NCBI RefSeq assembly: GCF_907164915.1
Contig: NC_061863.1
Location: 47,575,371-47,639,370, forward strand
DNA: 64,000 nucleotides
DNA from: Impatiens glandulifera
Taxonomy: Eukaryota; Streptophyta; Magnoliopsida; Ericales; Balsaminaceae
Direction: 5' to 3'
This document shows positions 39,981 to 55,435 of the stretch, piece after piece. The notes beneath the pieces are model-generated. The model made no database searches and was not told the origin of the DNA. It was given only the letters and a program-made list of their open reading frames with translations. Made by a program: the position numbers and the translations under genes. Position 1 is the stretch's first letter, and each line of letters opens with the position of its first letter.

Positions 39981-40440
39981 ACACCTCACAAACACTAATT
40001 TGAGGTTGCATATAGAAAAATGAATTTGCAATGGGTGTTTATCAAGCTTAATAAGAATAAGTAAGAATTGGTCATCTTCGCTTTGCAATTGGAGAATTCA
40101 TAAAAATATCTTCTTCAACAAAAACACTCTTAACATAGATACACTAGTTGGATTCTACAGATCCATTCTGGAAATGTGCACAATTTTGAAATTTCTTAGA
40201 AACCCACATGCCATTGCAATGTAACTAATGGGAAACCATCAAAAGACCAACCAAAAGCCGCATGATAATACCAACCAAAAATATGTTAAAATAAAAAGGT
40301 AACCCAATCAGTTTTAGAAAATAAATAATCCTAACATGAACTCAAATTGAAAGTAAATGTCACATAGTATAGTAGTAGTAGCATTAACATTTGAATGAAA
40401 TACCATTAAGACTACACACAACTTCTTCTTCTTCTTCTGC

Positions 40441-41486
<1,046 letters not shown>

Positions 41487-41528
41487 TGTTGAATCGTTGA
41501 TTCGTCTCTGCAGGAAGGTCTGATTGTC

Positions 41529-41632
41529 TAGGGTTTGGAATGTTAAGGGAGAAGACGGCGATTTTATATTATTTATATGATCTTATTATACGGACTTTAA
41601 TTGAGTTCGGCCCAATACTCTATTTTGGGCCT
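41529..41632 (-). promoter_or_regulatory. eS30 promoter motifs: telobox and two site II (GGCCCA) elements
   Basis: On the minus strand, AAACCCTA (telobox) is at 41,536-41,529, about 45 bp before the ATG. Further upstream, GGCCCA/TGGGCC motifs lie at 41,626-41,631 and 41,609-41,614. A telobox plus site II motifs is the known signature of plant ribosomal protein promoters, where TCP factors and telobox-binding proteins act. The binding here is inferred. Confidence 0.75.
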
Positions 41633-41639
41633 AATAGTT

Positions 41640-42918
<1,279 letters not shown>

Positions 42919-44531
42919 TTACTTTTCTGCCCTCCTCCTTTGATGAATGATGAAATCACGAATCCTTTTAAGGGCAACCTCAAGTGTGTTTTCACTCATA
43001 TTAGCAAAGCAAACCCTAAACCATCCTGGCTCTGAGCAATGACAAGATGAACCTGGAGAGATATTCAACTTCACATCATTCACTATTGAATTCCAAAGAT
43101 CCAATTCGCACTCCATAGTAGGTTTCTCAAGAAAAGGTTTCATGTTCATCCAACAAAACAAGCCGGCATTCCCTTCGAGACACTCTATTCCGGCTTCCCT
43201 AAGGCCTTTCACCATCATTTTTCGCCTTTTGCTTAACCTTTCGCGGTTCACACTCAAGTAATTCTCCGTAAAATCCTTGTCCGATAACATGCAAGCAAGG
43301 AGATGTTGTGTTTGAGATGAAATAAGCGTGAAACTCGACATTCTTCTAGCAGTTGTCACAACTTTATCGTTGTACGAGTATATAGCCCCAACCCTAAACC
43401 CCGGGAGCCCGAGATCTTTTGAGAGGCTATACACTATGTGGACTCGCTCCGCTCCTTTGTTATGTCGTGCTTCCAATATCTCGGACACGCTAACAAAGTC
43501 TGGCGGCGAGAACACAGATCCCGAGTAGATTTCATCTGAGATTAGATGGATATTTTTTAGGGTGACAAAGTCGAATATCTTTTCAAGAGTGCCACGAGTG
43601 ATCGTGACACCTAAAGGATTAGAAGGATTTGTTATGAGCATTCCTTTCACTTTCATGTTCATTGACAAAGCACTTTGGTAAGCTGCTTCTAGGGCTTCGG
43701 GAGTGACTTGGAAACCATTCGAGCTTTCGCAATGGATTGGCACGATATTTACACCAGTTCTCCATCGTAAATCTCTATCGAATCTTCACGTAAGAAAAAA
43801 ACAAATATAAACAAATTTAGACAAAGAATTAACTTGTTGTTATAAGTAAATTTTGTATATATATTCATAGCTAGGGTTTAATTAAAATTACTTACCCTGG
43901 ATAATAAGGTGTTGGAACAAGTAAAACATCTCCAGGATCAGCAAGAATGAAAGTCAACAACTCGTTAGCAGCCGTCGCACCAGCAGTTATAACGATCCTC
44001 TCCGGGTTGAACTTCGATTTCCCACCTCTTATTTGTTCCATGAAACTTGCCATCGCCTGAACAAACATGAATTAACATAGTTAAGAAAAAAATTAATTAA
44101 AATTGATATTATTATGAGGATAATAAAATATAAAAAAATACCTTTCTGAAAGATAGCAGGCCATGATAGTCTTGAAACAAGGCGTTGTCTTTAAAGGAAG
44201 AAACTTTGGTCTTTCCGAAGAGAGCTGCTTCTGTGTGATGCTCTAAATATTCTTCCACCATATCAAATGAAACCTGCCAAATAATATTATATATATTAAT
44301 TAATAAATTATTATAATATGTAAAAAAAAACATAAAAATGAAAAAAATGAAAAGATTTAGTACCTGGTTTTCAGCCAATCCCATTTGAATAACGCCTGAT
44401 GGGTTATTGAGTTGATGATAAGGGTTTCCATCGTAAGCTTTCCATCCTGCAAAATATGGAGAGTCTTCCCCATGAGCTGCAGAAACTGCAATCTTTGATA
44501 ACTCAACATTAACATCAATTTCCAAACCCAT
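42919..44531 (-). CDS. ACS: 1-aminocyclopropane-1-carboxylate synthase, type 3, 4 exons, 441 aa
   Basis: Exons: 44,531-44,364; 44,273-44,142; 44,056-43,896; 43,783-42,919, joined in frame to 1,326 bp. ACC synthase turns S-adenosylmethionine into ACC, the committed ethylene step, in the cytosol with PLP. Seen: [20 protein letters not shown] and IQMGLAENQ in exon 1, [12 protein letters not shown] in exon 2, [13 protein letters not shown] and [17 protein letters not shown] across exons 3-4. Also SDEIYSG and [14 protein letters not shown], with the PLP lysine at about Lys276, and [14 protein letters not shown]. The protein ends soon after ([15 protein letters not shown]). It thus lacks the MPK and CDPK serines of type 1 and the TOE/ETO1 degron of type 2, which makes it type 3 (Arabidopsis ACS7-like, 447 aa). 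No lesion is visible. Confidence 0.97.
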
Positions 44532-44642
44532 ATTTAGTTCTTGTACTTGAAAAATGAATGATTAATAGATGATAAAAAGGGTTATAATTAATTGGTAGTC
44601 TATTAATGAATGAATGAAATGAAATGAAATATTGTTGTAGTT

Positions 44643-44651
44643 CTATTTATA
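44643..44651 (-). promoter_or_regulatory. Probable TATA box of the ACC synthase gene
   Basis: The minus strand reads CTATAAATAG about 115 bp before the ATG, the usual place for a plant TATA box. No other TATAAATA fits better in this interval. Confidence 0.6.
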
Positions 44652-47600
44652 GATAGGAAATTAAAAGTGGGTGGGTCTTAGAGAATTATTATTATAATAT
44701 GAAGAAAAGAGAAGGAAAGCCCATGAATATGATTAGGGCAGTGGGGGCAAGCAAGGATTGAACAAGACCTCATTGATCGATCGATTGATCGATCAATCGA
44801 ATATCACCGTTTGTTTGCTTACAAATTATTAAATATAATATTAATTATTATTATTATTATTATTTATTTATTAGTAGTAGTACTGGAGACAACTGTTAGC
44901 TGCCCTAGTCATCGATCCTTCAAAAGGGTTTTCAATCTCAATCCCAATCTCAACTGTCCACGTCAAAGTTTGGTGCTTCAAATTTAAGGGGTAGACCGTC
45001 AAAATGTCTCCCTTATCTATATTTATAATTTTTATCACCAAACCAATATATATAAATACCATGAATCATTCAATTGGATCATATTTAATTTACATCTTTT
45101 TTGTATAATTATTAGTATATCATCTTCATTCAAATATTACTATGTCGAAATATATTAAAAAATAATATGAATTGTTTAATTAAGCACATCGATCGAAATA
45201 TATTAAAAATTAATAAGAATCATTTAAGAACAACGATGAAATATGATATTAGAAAATAAAAACGTCACAAAACATGAAAACTAAGAAAAGAATATAAATA
45301 AACATATTATCAAGCTCGTAGATCCTAAAACAATTGTTAACGGTTGTTTTTCATTTCTCGTTTTTTCCATTAGTTATCATTTGTTTTTGTTACGGGTGTG
45401 TTTGTTGGTACTTTAGGCCACTCATTTTTGTAATGTTTTTTTGTTCATATTTTATTAAAAAAAAATTTCAAAAATAGATAATAAAAAAAAAAAAAAAAAA
45501 CAAGACAAACATTATGTTTATGCTTTTCATATGCATTATGTTGTATTTCACTTTTTAGTTGTTTTATTTGGTTGAATTTGTGATAAATGATTTCATAACT
45601 TTTTGTAATGGTAAATATTTGTTATTGGTAATATTCATGAGGTTTCATAATTTTTTTCAAAATATAATAAATAATTATTGCATAACAAAACTATTAAATT
45701 TGTTGTTGTTTAGTTATATATTTTAACCTTAATTTAAAAATAAAATTATTCTGATTTCACAAAAATAAAAGATAAAAAACTGACCCTACACCTTTAGAAA
45801 ATCTTCAATTAATATAACTCATGATAATCATGTAAGAGTTCAGTTGAGATTTGCTAATGAAATCTAATCATAATTGTTTGGGACATCACTCTTAATTGCA
45901 TCTAAATCAATCCTTAATCATTCCTTATGGCATGCCTTAATCATTAGGTGGTTGCTAATTGCTGTTTTTAATTATATGCCCATGCTGAAAAATTGCCAAT
46001 AGAAAAGTATACATGGATAATTTCAATTAAATCTCAAAGAATATATATTGATAAATTAATGAGTAATTTTATGTTAGAAAAAAAACAACAAGGAAAACTT
46101 GGACGTAAAGGAAACTAAAAACATCGGGACAAATATGCTAAATCGTCACGAACAAAGGAAAATATACTAAGAACTAGGAATCGGTCTCAATAATGCAACC
46201 TAATCTAGATCCATAGGTTAAAAGGTATGGAAAGCTAGTTGAATCTTAACTTGCTAATTGATGAAGCATGCATGTTAAGAAGTGAATCTTTTAAGGTTGT
46301 AAATAATTGGTATTAATTTCCTTGTAGTTTTAAAGATCACTAAATCATTAGAACAAAAAAATAGTTGTTGATTTCATTCCTCAATTAACCTTGATCTTCC
46401 AAAATCCTTTAATTGTCATCATAGGCCAATTAAAATTGAACATACTAGGTAGCAAGTCACATGGTATTGACATTGTCATAAATAGTTCACTAATTAGAGC
46501 CTAATGAATTTTCACCATGACTTTGAGGGTCCGTTTGAAAAATATTTTGACTTGAGTAAGGTGGACCTGAGTACGAGTTTCATTATTTATTAAGTGACAA
46601 CTAATGACGGATTTATGTAGTGGTTCTAATGACCTAAGGTCGAGCCCAAAAAAATTATTATCAAAATCATTAAAATCTAATAATAATCCGGTTTGATTCT
46701 CTCTAAGAGTATTTAGCTTTTGAATTTTGTTCCTTACATTAAATACAAATACATGCTAAATTTATTCATTATATTATGCTGAAGCCCCTAATCTTAATAT
46801 TTTGATTTATCCTCAATGACTACTTAATTCTGAGAGTAATGATGTGTTATAATTCTAATAAGTTTGAACAGAAAATAAACGATTAACTGATTTTGTTTTT
46901 GTGATTTGATTTTACTTTCCACACGGAATTGCAACTTTAATGATTTCCAAATATAAATAAATTATTATTAAAAAACTTTAGATTGTTAATTAATTCAGAT
47001 TTTCTACAGTAGAAGGAGAAAAGGCATGATCTTTTTGGTCCCCATGATATAGACATGTGACTAACTTGGATTTAAAATTTAAACATTTGTGGTAAAATAT
47101 CTTTCAAATCATTTCCTTTTATATAAGATGGTAGATAATAGATAGATTAATGTCTGAAATTATTAATTTAAGGCCAATTTGAGTTTTCCTTTGGCCCTCC
47201 TTCAGAACCCTTTGCCAAATAGTGCATAAAATAATCAATTTAATGCAAATAATTTATTATATCAAGTAGTGTGTGAGTTTGAAGGGGGCATGCAATTGAT
47301 TAGTGTGATCATTTTTTACTTTTTTTTTTTTTTTTTGTTAATCATTGTTAATTTATTATTAAAAATATAATAAAGTTAGCAAAGATACCTCTCAATTTTA
47401 TTTGAGAATTTTATTGTAAGGCAGGGAGTTAGAATGAAAATATTTTAGAATAAATAAATAAATAAATGGTATTTTATTTTGATGAGGGATAGATTTAGGT
47501 TGATATAATTTAAGAGAAAAAATAAAAAAGTGAAGCATCACTTTAGCTCTTATTTTTAACTCTTATTTGTTAATTTTTTTTTTCTTTTTATACAAGTAGG

Positions 47601-50200
47601 TGGCGGTGTCTTAGTGGATTGTATGGGTAGCATCGAACCAACCGGAACCAACCGGATAGAGTGAATACATGACATTACCTAATTTGTAGAAAAAAAGAGA
47701 AATGTAATGAAAAAGATAAAAGACAAATTATTTTATTTTTTCAACATCATTCTTCTTCTTCAAATTATATCCCCCAAACTCATTTCTCTTATATTTAGTT
47801 AGTTATTTAAATATATTATTTTAGATTAAATTTTCAAATAATCAAACTGAGTTAATACCTTGATAGGGACTGAACACTTGTCAAAATGCTGTTAGCACAC
47901 AAATATATTAATGGGGATTATGAAGATGTACTTATTAATAATAAAAAATGAGCTTTAGGGGATTAAGATATCTTAATTAATTATTCTTTATGACCGTCAA
48001 ATCATTCCAATTTCAAATTTAGGAGGAGATTAATTACTAACTAATAATTATTTTTTAAAATTCATAAGCTACCCTAATTAGCACTACCTCTATCTGCTTA
48101 GCAGATCATTAACAGCAATCTAGATAGTGACTAAGAGTTAGTTTTGCTGTCAAATTCTAATTAAATATTATTTATTAAAATTATTAATATTTTAATAGAT
48201 AGTGATGAATGAATTGGGAAATTTGGGAGGAAAGACATGTCACTTATTATTTACTTTTGGAAAAACATAAAGGTAGGAGAGAAAAGAGAAAGAAATACGT
48301 AATTCCTGGTTAATGTTTTTAATGTTATATTTCATCTTGGTTAAGAAGGGTTGTTTCATTTAATGAGTTTTTTTTAATTATTTTCATATAAAAAATATAG
48401 TTATTATACTTTAACTTAAGATGTTTTAAATGAATATAATTTGTGATTATTAACCTATTAGAAACCGATTAATGTTTTATTATTATTATTTATACATTAA
48501 ATAATATTTTACTTACGCGTTACTAATTGTCTCTCTCAGTTTAATTCAACACAAATCAAGCCCTAGATTATTTTGGTCATGAATTGTTGAGTAGTTAACA
48601 AGTCCCATCATGTTATATTTGCGGCAAATTAATAACTTAAATGGCAGATAATCTATAATATATATATATATATATATATATTATAATGCTTTAATATTAA
48701 ATGGCAGATAGTAAAAGATTTGTATTGCTTCACCTTGTTAACACGTTTAATCCACAATCTGGTCTATATAAAAAGTGTGCCACCTAACAAATGGTCTTTT
48801 CTTTAACAAATTATATTAAACATAATATTTTCCTAATTAAAATTTATATATATATATATATATAACTTTTCTAAAATATAATTATAATGTTAATTATTAT
48901 ATAGTTGTTTAGTTAAATTTTAATTAATTATTTCTCATTCTCACTTACTTCATACTAAGTTTAATCACTTTTATTATTAAATTATTATTTTTTAATTTGA
49001 CTTAATTATATTCAAATTTTATTAATTTTATTAATTATTATTGGTCTTAGATAGTTAGGTTAATTTGATTGCATGGAAGTACGATGAATGTTAGATTTAA
49101 ATGATTAGCAAATAGTATAAGTATGAGTAATAGTGATATATAATTTATAAAAACGTTATAATAAGAGGATAATATTTAACTTATGAGAAAATAAACAAAT
49201 TTTATTTTCTTTAATGAAAATTAGAATTTTTATTGTCTTATCAACCTTTAATAATAATAAAATATTTAATGTTTTTCTTAATATATAATTTCTATAGTTT
49301 ACTAAATATTACAAAGATTTTATTTTAGGTTGTCTTGTATCCTCGACTCTATTTTATTAATGACTGTTAAACTTTTTTTTTTATTGAGAAATACATTATA
49401 TTATATATTAATAATAAAATGGCACATAAACAAGAAAATAATAAGATTTTATTATTTAATTAATAAAACTAAATTAATAATTGAAAATATAGGAATAATA
49501 AATATTAAATAATATCGTTTAAATTAATATAATTATCTTATATATAAATATCTTTTAAATAATAAAATTAAATTAATCATGAGACTACTTTTTATTTAAT
49601 TAATGAATAAAAAGGTAAAATGAATAAAATAAATAATTAAATTATCAAACAATCAAATATAAATAATCTAAAATAAACTAACTGAGAATTTATCATTTTT
49701 TAAGATTATTTAAATAACATTTTATGACTCTTTCTCTTTTTTTATTTGTTATAAATGTATTTGAATTATAATTAAATTGGATAATTGATAGATAATTTAT
49801 TGGATTGGGATAGGTTACTTATGTAGGCTATTAAATTGAATTAAATGTATTAATTGATTAAAATTTTATTATGATCGGGTAAATGAGAATTAGTTGTAAA
49901 AATTCATTTAATTTATTTTGGAGAATAATTATATATTGAAAATATATTATATTTAATAAAATTCTAATTATATATTTTAAATTAATCAATATTTAAATTG
50001 CATTACATAAATATATTTATTTTTATCTTAAGTGTTAATTAAAAATAATATAAAATTAAATTTAGAAATGATATATTTTAAAATGTAAATAATTTCAATA
50101 TATTTATATTTCGAGTTAATTTTACCTTTATGTAAACAATAAAAATTTACGCACCCAATTTAAAAAATTAAAATAATAATTTTGATTTATGTAATCTCCA
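44652..50200. other. Gene-poor intergenic region
   Basis: AT-rich DNA with no recognisable gene or RNA. It has a GATCGATC-rich patch (about 44,776-44,800), a poly(A) run near 45,482-45,500, a poly(T) run near 47,320-47,337, a CCAACCGGAACCAACCGG doublet near 47,639-47,656, and short (AT)n runs near 48,656-48,682 and 48,846-48,864. Short frames look random. Confidence 0.5.
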
Positions 50201-50699
50201 GTAAGATCCTTCGGTAGTTTTGCACGTGTATGAAAGATACGTGGCAATACGGAGAAACCCGGGTACCTTGAGATTCGATGGTCTCAACCTTAGTTTGCGA
50301 GTCAGTCATCATTATAAAATAAAATATTATTTTTAAAGATTTTTATAGTACATGTCAATTTTTAAAATTAATTATGTAAAAATAATTAATTTTATTCAAA
50401 TTTTAATAATATGAGGATTTGTTATAAACAAATAACGATTTGATTTGAAATCCGGTTTAAATTAATTAAATATAATTAATTTAAGAAAAAATATTTATTC
50501 GAAGACAAAGTCGCCAATTGGTTTTAGAAAAAATCAATAAAAAGGTATATGTATACAAACGTATTTTATACCAAATTTCATTTTTTGTTCGAATTTGGTG
50601 ATACTCGGGAAAAAGGTTTTGCGTTTCATCATCTGTACCATCCGAATACAGTCTCTACTTATAAAGTTGTCCTTTTAAAATCGGTTGTACAACATTTTG

Positions 50700-51005
50700 A
50701 GTTTTTAACCAATTATTCTTCTAGGCCTAGTCATACTTCTAGGTTCGAATTCTATCATTCCTAGGTTTTTTTTTTGAGAAACTATCAGTCCTAGGCTAGA
50801 CCTCTCAATCCTAGGTTTGAATTCTATCAGTCCTAGGTCGGATCTCTTGGTCCTATGTGAGAATCCTCGGTCGGATTTCTCGGTCTTGGCTCAAGAACAT
50901 CGATCATAGGTCTCGGTTCTAGTTTATTTTTATCGATCATTGGTCTCGGTCCGGGCGGAGGATTCTCGGTCGGATCTCTCGGTCCTAGGCTCATAGGCCT
51001 CGATC
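50700..51005. repeat. Degenerate short repeats (CTAGG / CGGTC motifs), left arm
   Basis: Motifs of the type TCAGTCCTAGG, GGTCGGATCTCTCGGTCC and CTCGGTCC recur at 20-30 bp spacing. The same family appears inverted at 54,320-54,640 (GACCGAG, CCTAGGACTGAGG, CCGACCGAG). Non-coding. Confidence 0.75.
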
Positions 51006-54000
51006 CTCAAGAACACAAGGATATGATTTTTCTAAAATTCATTTTTTTAACTCCAATTCTTTGATCTAAGAGTTTAAGTAGCTTCACAAAACTCTCAGGA
51101 ACATGTTGATAATCATCTCAAGGTATTGATCGACTTGGATCATGATCGATTTGTTCAAAATAGTTTTTTGATCAAAAATGAGTTTTTGATTTTAAGGTTA
51201 CTTTGAAGTGAAATGAGCTATCCAATAGCTTCCTATAACACATATACTTGATTGGTACCAAAACAAGAACACTTGGTGTTCGTTTTGACCAATTCAAGAT
51301 ATCAAAATTTTATTTTATTTTCAAAATGACCGGGATTGATCAAACATTATCCAATTAGTTTCCCAACATCATTACAATCATATTGAGAAGCATTCTGGAC
51401 TAAAATTCGATCAAATTAACCTAAGAACATCAAACTCGTTTTTTTGATTTTAAAAATTCAAATATGAGTTTTTGTTTGTTAGATTGATTCATCGATTTTA
51501 TTCTATCTAGATAGTTTCTAAATCATCTAGGGATGAATAATCAATCATAAAATCACATAAATAACAATCATACAAGCTTCTGTAATTTAAAATATAAAAT
51601 TTTTAAATTCAAACTGTGAATATTAATTTGAGGATGATTGGAATCTTACTAAGGATTGGAGAACACTCCTTGATACTTATGGAAGCTTTCTGGATGCATA
51701 GATCCGAGCTTTCAAGCCTTAAACAGAAATTTTGAAAAATCTGAAAATTTCAAGCTTTACTGACAGATTTCGAATTTCTTTGATTTAAGAGGTAGTGTTG
51801 GTTGGTTTTCTTCAAAATGACCTTAGGGGGTATTTATACCACTCCTAAGTCGGTTGTGGGAGCCTAATGTATTTTGACTGTTCTTTAGTTAATTCGCTGG
51901 AGTAGGCAGTGTCGAGGTCTACGATTGTAAGGGAAATGATCACGATCTCAATGTGGTCATTTCAAGCTTTGAATGAGTTAATTTGGTGGACCAACGAGAG
52001 AATTCCAAAAATCCAAAATCAAAATATTTGTTCATCCTTATCTTCGCGGCGTCGCGATGAGTAAGATGATCGGAGGCCAAAACGACGTCGTTAGCGACTA
52101 TAGCGTCAAATGAGTCTTCATCGTTCATCCAATGGACGCGTCTCCTACTGCAACAGATTTATCTACTTTCGGCTACACCCAATTACAAATTTATATATTT
52201 TTATTTAAAATTTTAAGGGTTTATTTAAAATTGATTTTTGTTTCACCCTTTTAACTTTAAATTTGATTTTTTCATTACACAAAATATTAAAATAAATATT
52301 GCAAATATTTTACCAATTTATTTTATTTTATATTTTTAGGAATTAAATAAATAATTATCTTAAGTAAATTGGATACAAAATTCACTCTAAATTATTTGTT
52401 TTTATCTTTTAATTTTTTCTTAAATTATTTTAAGTCATTATGGGTACAAAATTTATCTCAAATCATTTATATTTTTATTTTGGGCTTTAACCTTTAATTA
52501 ATTTGATTAACACATTAATTAATTCTAATTAATTGTTTTAAATAAGTTTTTGTTCACGGGGTTAATTATTTTGATCTTATTTATTTAAAAATAATTCAAA
52601 ATAATTATTTTATTATTATAAATTGGAGTTTAGATTTTTAATACTTACAATTTATTTTTGAATAAATAAAATCAAAATAATTAAAGATCAAAACTTAATT
52701 ACAACAATTAATTTTATTAATTATTGTGATAATTAAAATTTAATTAATCAAGGAAAATGGTAAAATAAAACAAATAAAATTATTTGAGATAAATATTGTA
52801 CTCATTTTATCATAAAATAATTTTAGAAAAAATCAAGGGATTAAAATAAATAATTTAAAGATGAATGAAGTACCCATTTCATCCCAAAAAATATTTATTT
52901 AACCCATAAATGTACAAAAAAAATAGAAAAATATTTGTAATATTTATTTTAACATTTTGTGTATTTTAAAAGATTAAAATTAAAGCCAAAAAATTAATTT
53001 CAAACAAACTCTTAAGGTTTTAAAATAAAAATAAATTTGCAATTGGATATAGCCAAAACCTTGGAAGAAAGTTACAGCCGAAACCACATCTACTAGTTGA
53101 GCGTTGGATTGTCATCCAATGCCCTAGACGCGCCCGCATAGCCCGTTGTAACTAAAGGAACGCACGCCCTCACCTCAATAGATCGGCCAACGCCCATTAG
53201 CTGAAGTGCTAAAGGAGCGCCCGATCGCCAACGGAACGCGACAAAGCGCTAACGGAATGCTCCATGTTTGTCAATAACGCCTAAAACGACGTCATTTTGT
53301 CCGACACCGTCTTCTTCGTCGCGATCGCCTAAGAGATAAGGATGAAATCCCATCTTCGATTTCTCAAAGATGGAATTTAGTTGGTAGTCAACCAAATCGG
53401 CTGATTCAAAATGTGAAATGATCATCCTACCACGGTGATCATTTCCCCTATAAATCTAGGCATCATTGTTGCCTATTATGGAAAGTTGATTTTATAGCCT
53501 CCCTCAATACTTCCGAAGTCAAGAGATAACATCTCAAGCCTCAAATCGGAAGAAATAAAAAATCCACCATTGAAGCACAAAATTTCAGATTTTTTGAAAT
53601 TTAGGTGTAAGGCTCTAAAGTTTGGATCCAGACATTTCAAAAGTTTCCCTAAGATCTATGGAATATTTTCCAATCATTGATATGCTTTCAATAATCCTTT
53701 AATTCATACTTCCAATTTGAAATTGAATTTTTTATATTTCATTTTTCATAAGTTTGTATATTGTCTAGTTGTTAGATTTTTGGATGAGAAATTGATCATA
53801 TGATCATTTTTAATATTTCTGTTTAGGTTAGAATCAATCAATCAATCAATCTTAAACGGAAAAACCCAAATTTGAATTTTAAAAATCCAAAATTCGGGTT
53901 TGTTGTTCTTGGGCTAATCCTTAAGAACGACAACTCAATAATCTTCCCAACATGTTTATAATGATATTAGACAACTATTTGGATCATGTTTGTTTAAAAT

Positions 54001-54319
54001 CAAAATTTTCAAAATAATTGAAAAGTTTGAGTTCTTGAATTGGTTCAAACGAACAGTAGTGTTCTTGTTTTAGTACCAATCAAGTATATAAAGTATAATG
54101 AAGCTATTGGTTAGGTTCTTACACTTTAAAACAACTTTAAAACTAAAAACCCCGATTTTGGCTACAAATTGTTTTGAACAAATTGATCATCACCCAGTCG
54201 ATTAATACATTGGGATGATATTCTAAATATTTTTGGGAGCTTTGTGAAGCTACCCAGACCCTTGGATCAAAGAATCCAAACCTCCAATAAAATTGCAAAA
54301 ACTACAATTTTGATGTTCT

Positions 54320-54645
54320 TGAGGACGGGTAGGTCCGACCGAGGATTTTTATATCCGACCGAGAAGTCAGACCTAGGACTGAGGAGTCTCGCACCCAACC
54401 GAGAACTCTCGAACTCAGGATCGATGACTTCCACCTAGAATTGAGAGGTTTGTTCGAGAATTCTGGCACCCGACCGAAAATTTTAACCCAAGACCGGGAG
54501 TCCTTAACACTCAGACCGAGGCTTTTTAACGAGGACCAATGATCTTGAGCCCTAACCAATAGGCTCTTGACCTATGATCGAGGGCTCTTAGCCCTCAACC
54601 GATAAAACGAACTTAGGACCTATGACACCGGTCCTAAGGCTTGTT
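54320..54645. repeat. Degenerate short repeats (GACCGAG motifs), right arm
   Basis: Inverted counterpart of 50,700-51,005. Units such as CCGACCGAGAA, GACCTAGGACTGAGGAG and GACCGAGGCT repeat at 20-35 bp. The open frames here arise from the repeats and carry no recognisable domain. Confidence 0.75.
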
Positions 54646-55435
54646 TGGTTCCCATTTTCAAACTCCTAAATTATTTTTTTAATTTTGGAGCACCAAACCA
54701 TTTTCTAAAAATCTCGGAAAATAGAAAATGATTACAAACATTTTCACACAAAATATATATTTTGATAAAAGTTTGTTAGGATTTATGTTTAAACTTTAAT
54801 ACCTCTAAAAACTGATATTCTTCAAGTATTTTCCTCCATAGTTAACGTCAACTGCAACAAGTACCAACATTTAAATAATTGTTGTTACAATTCTCTAAAT
54901 AACGCACAAACTTAAATAAGTAGAGACCATTTTCAAAACGGGTACTAAGATTAAAATAAAACATTATACACCTGATTTTCAAAATCTAAATTTATATAAA
55001 GTAACCGTTTTCAAAACAGGCACGGAGGATGAAGCGAGAAAGCACTTTTCCGAGTATCGTCAAACTATAAACTAAAATAAACTCTGGCTAATAACGTATG
55101 CCATTTTTTTTTATTGATTTTCAAAAATCAATTGATGACTATTTCAAAAAAATAATCTTTTAAATTTGATTGTTTTTAATTAATTTAAACAAACGAATTT
55201 CTAAGAATCAAATTATAATTTGATTACTACAAATTTCCGGATTATTTAAATTTGAATTGAAATTAATTATTTTTAATTAATTTCAAAAGTTATCAGGAAT
55301 TATTTAAAATCTTTTAAAATAATTTTTTATTTTAATAAAGATTCCTGACACACAAACCGAGATTGAAATTCTCAAACCCCGAACTTTCCACAGAACCAAA
55401 AGGTTTTTACGGGGTTACAACTTTCTATCGTCTTT

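Larger units (their letters stand above)
37173..40440. other. Intergenic region between GGT and eS30, no gene seen
   Basis: AT-rich DNA. Just upstream of GGT is a purine-rich GAGAGAAAGAGAGG stretch that may be 5' UTR. A SINE-like element (37,410-37,560) and a 49-bp tandem repeat (39,884-39,980) are listed separately. No frame longer than chance is present. Confidence 0.5.
50205..55435. repeat. 5.2-kb imperfect palindrome (two inverted arms, short centre)
   Basis: The left arm (about 50,205-52,605) and right arm (about 52,650-55,435) are diverged reverse complements around a centre near 52,625. Matched pairs: ATACTTGATTGGTACCAAAAC (51,246-51,266) with GTTTTAGTACCAATCAAGTAT (about 54,067-54,087); GGGAAATGATCAC (51,930) with GTGATCATTTCCC (53,442); GGTGATACTCGG (50,598) with CCGAGTATCGTC (55,050); TTATAAGTAGAGAC with its complement near 54,920. 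The arms carry many CGGTCGGATCTCTCGGTCC-like motifs, AACGACGTC motifs and a TATTTATAC sequence. Differences include a right-arm GC-richer insert at 53,095-53,300 and an extra 300 bp at about 54,640-54,930. No long coding frame is found. Confidence 0.88.

Noticed and set aside
44112..44531. Single 139-codon frame as the complete first exon of ACC synthase
   Set aside because: It reads through intron 1. Conserved ACS sequence resumes at VSFDMVEEY after a proper acceptor at 44,274, so it was split into two exons.
54302..54559. 85-codon minus-strand frame in the palindrome right arm
   Set aside because: It is produced by the short GACCGAG-type repeats; the matching left-arm sequence has no equivalent frame.
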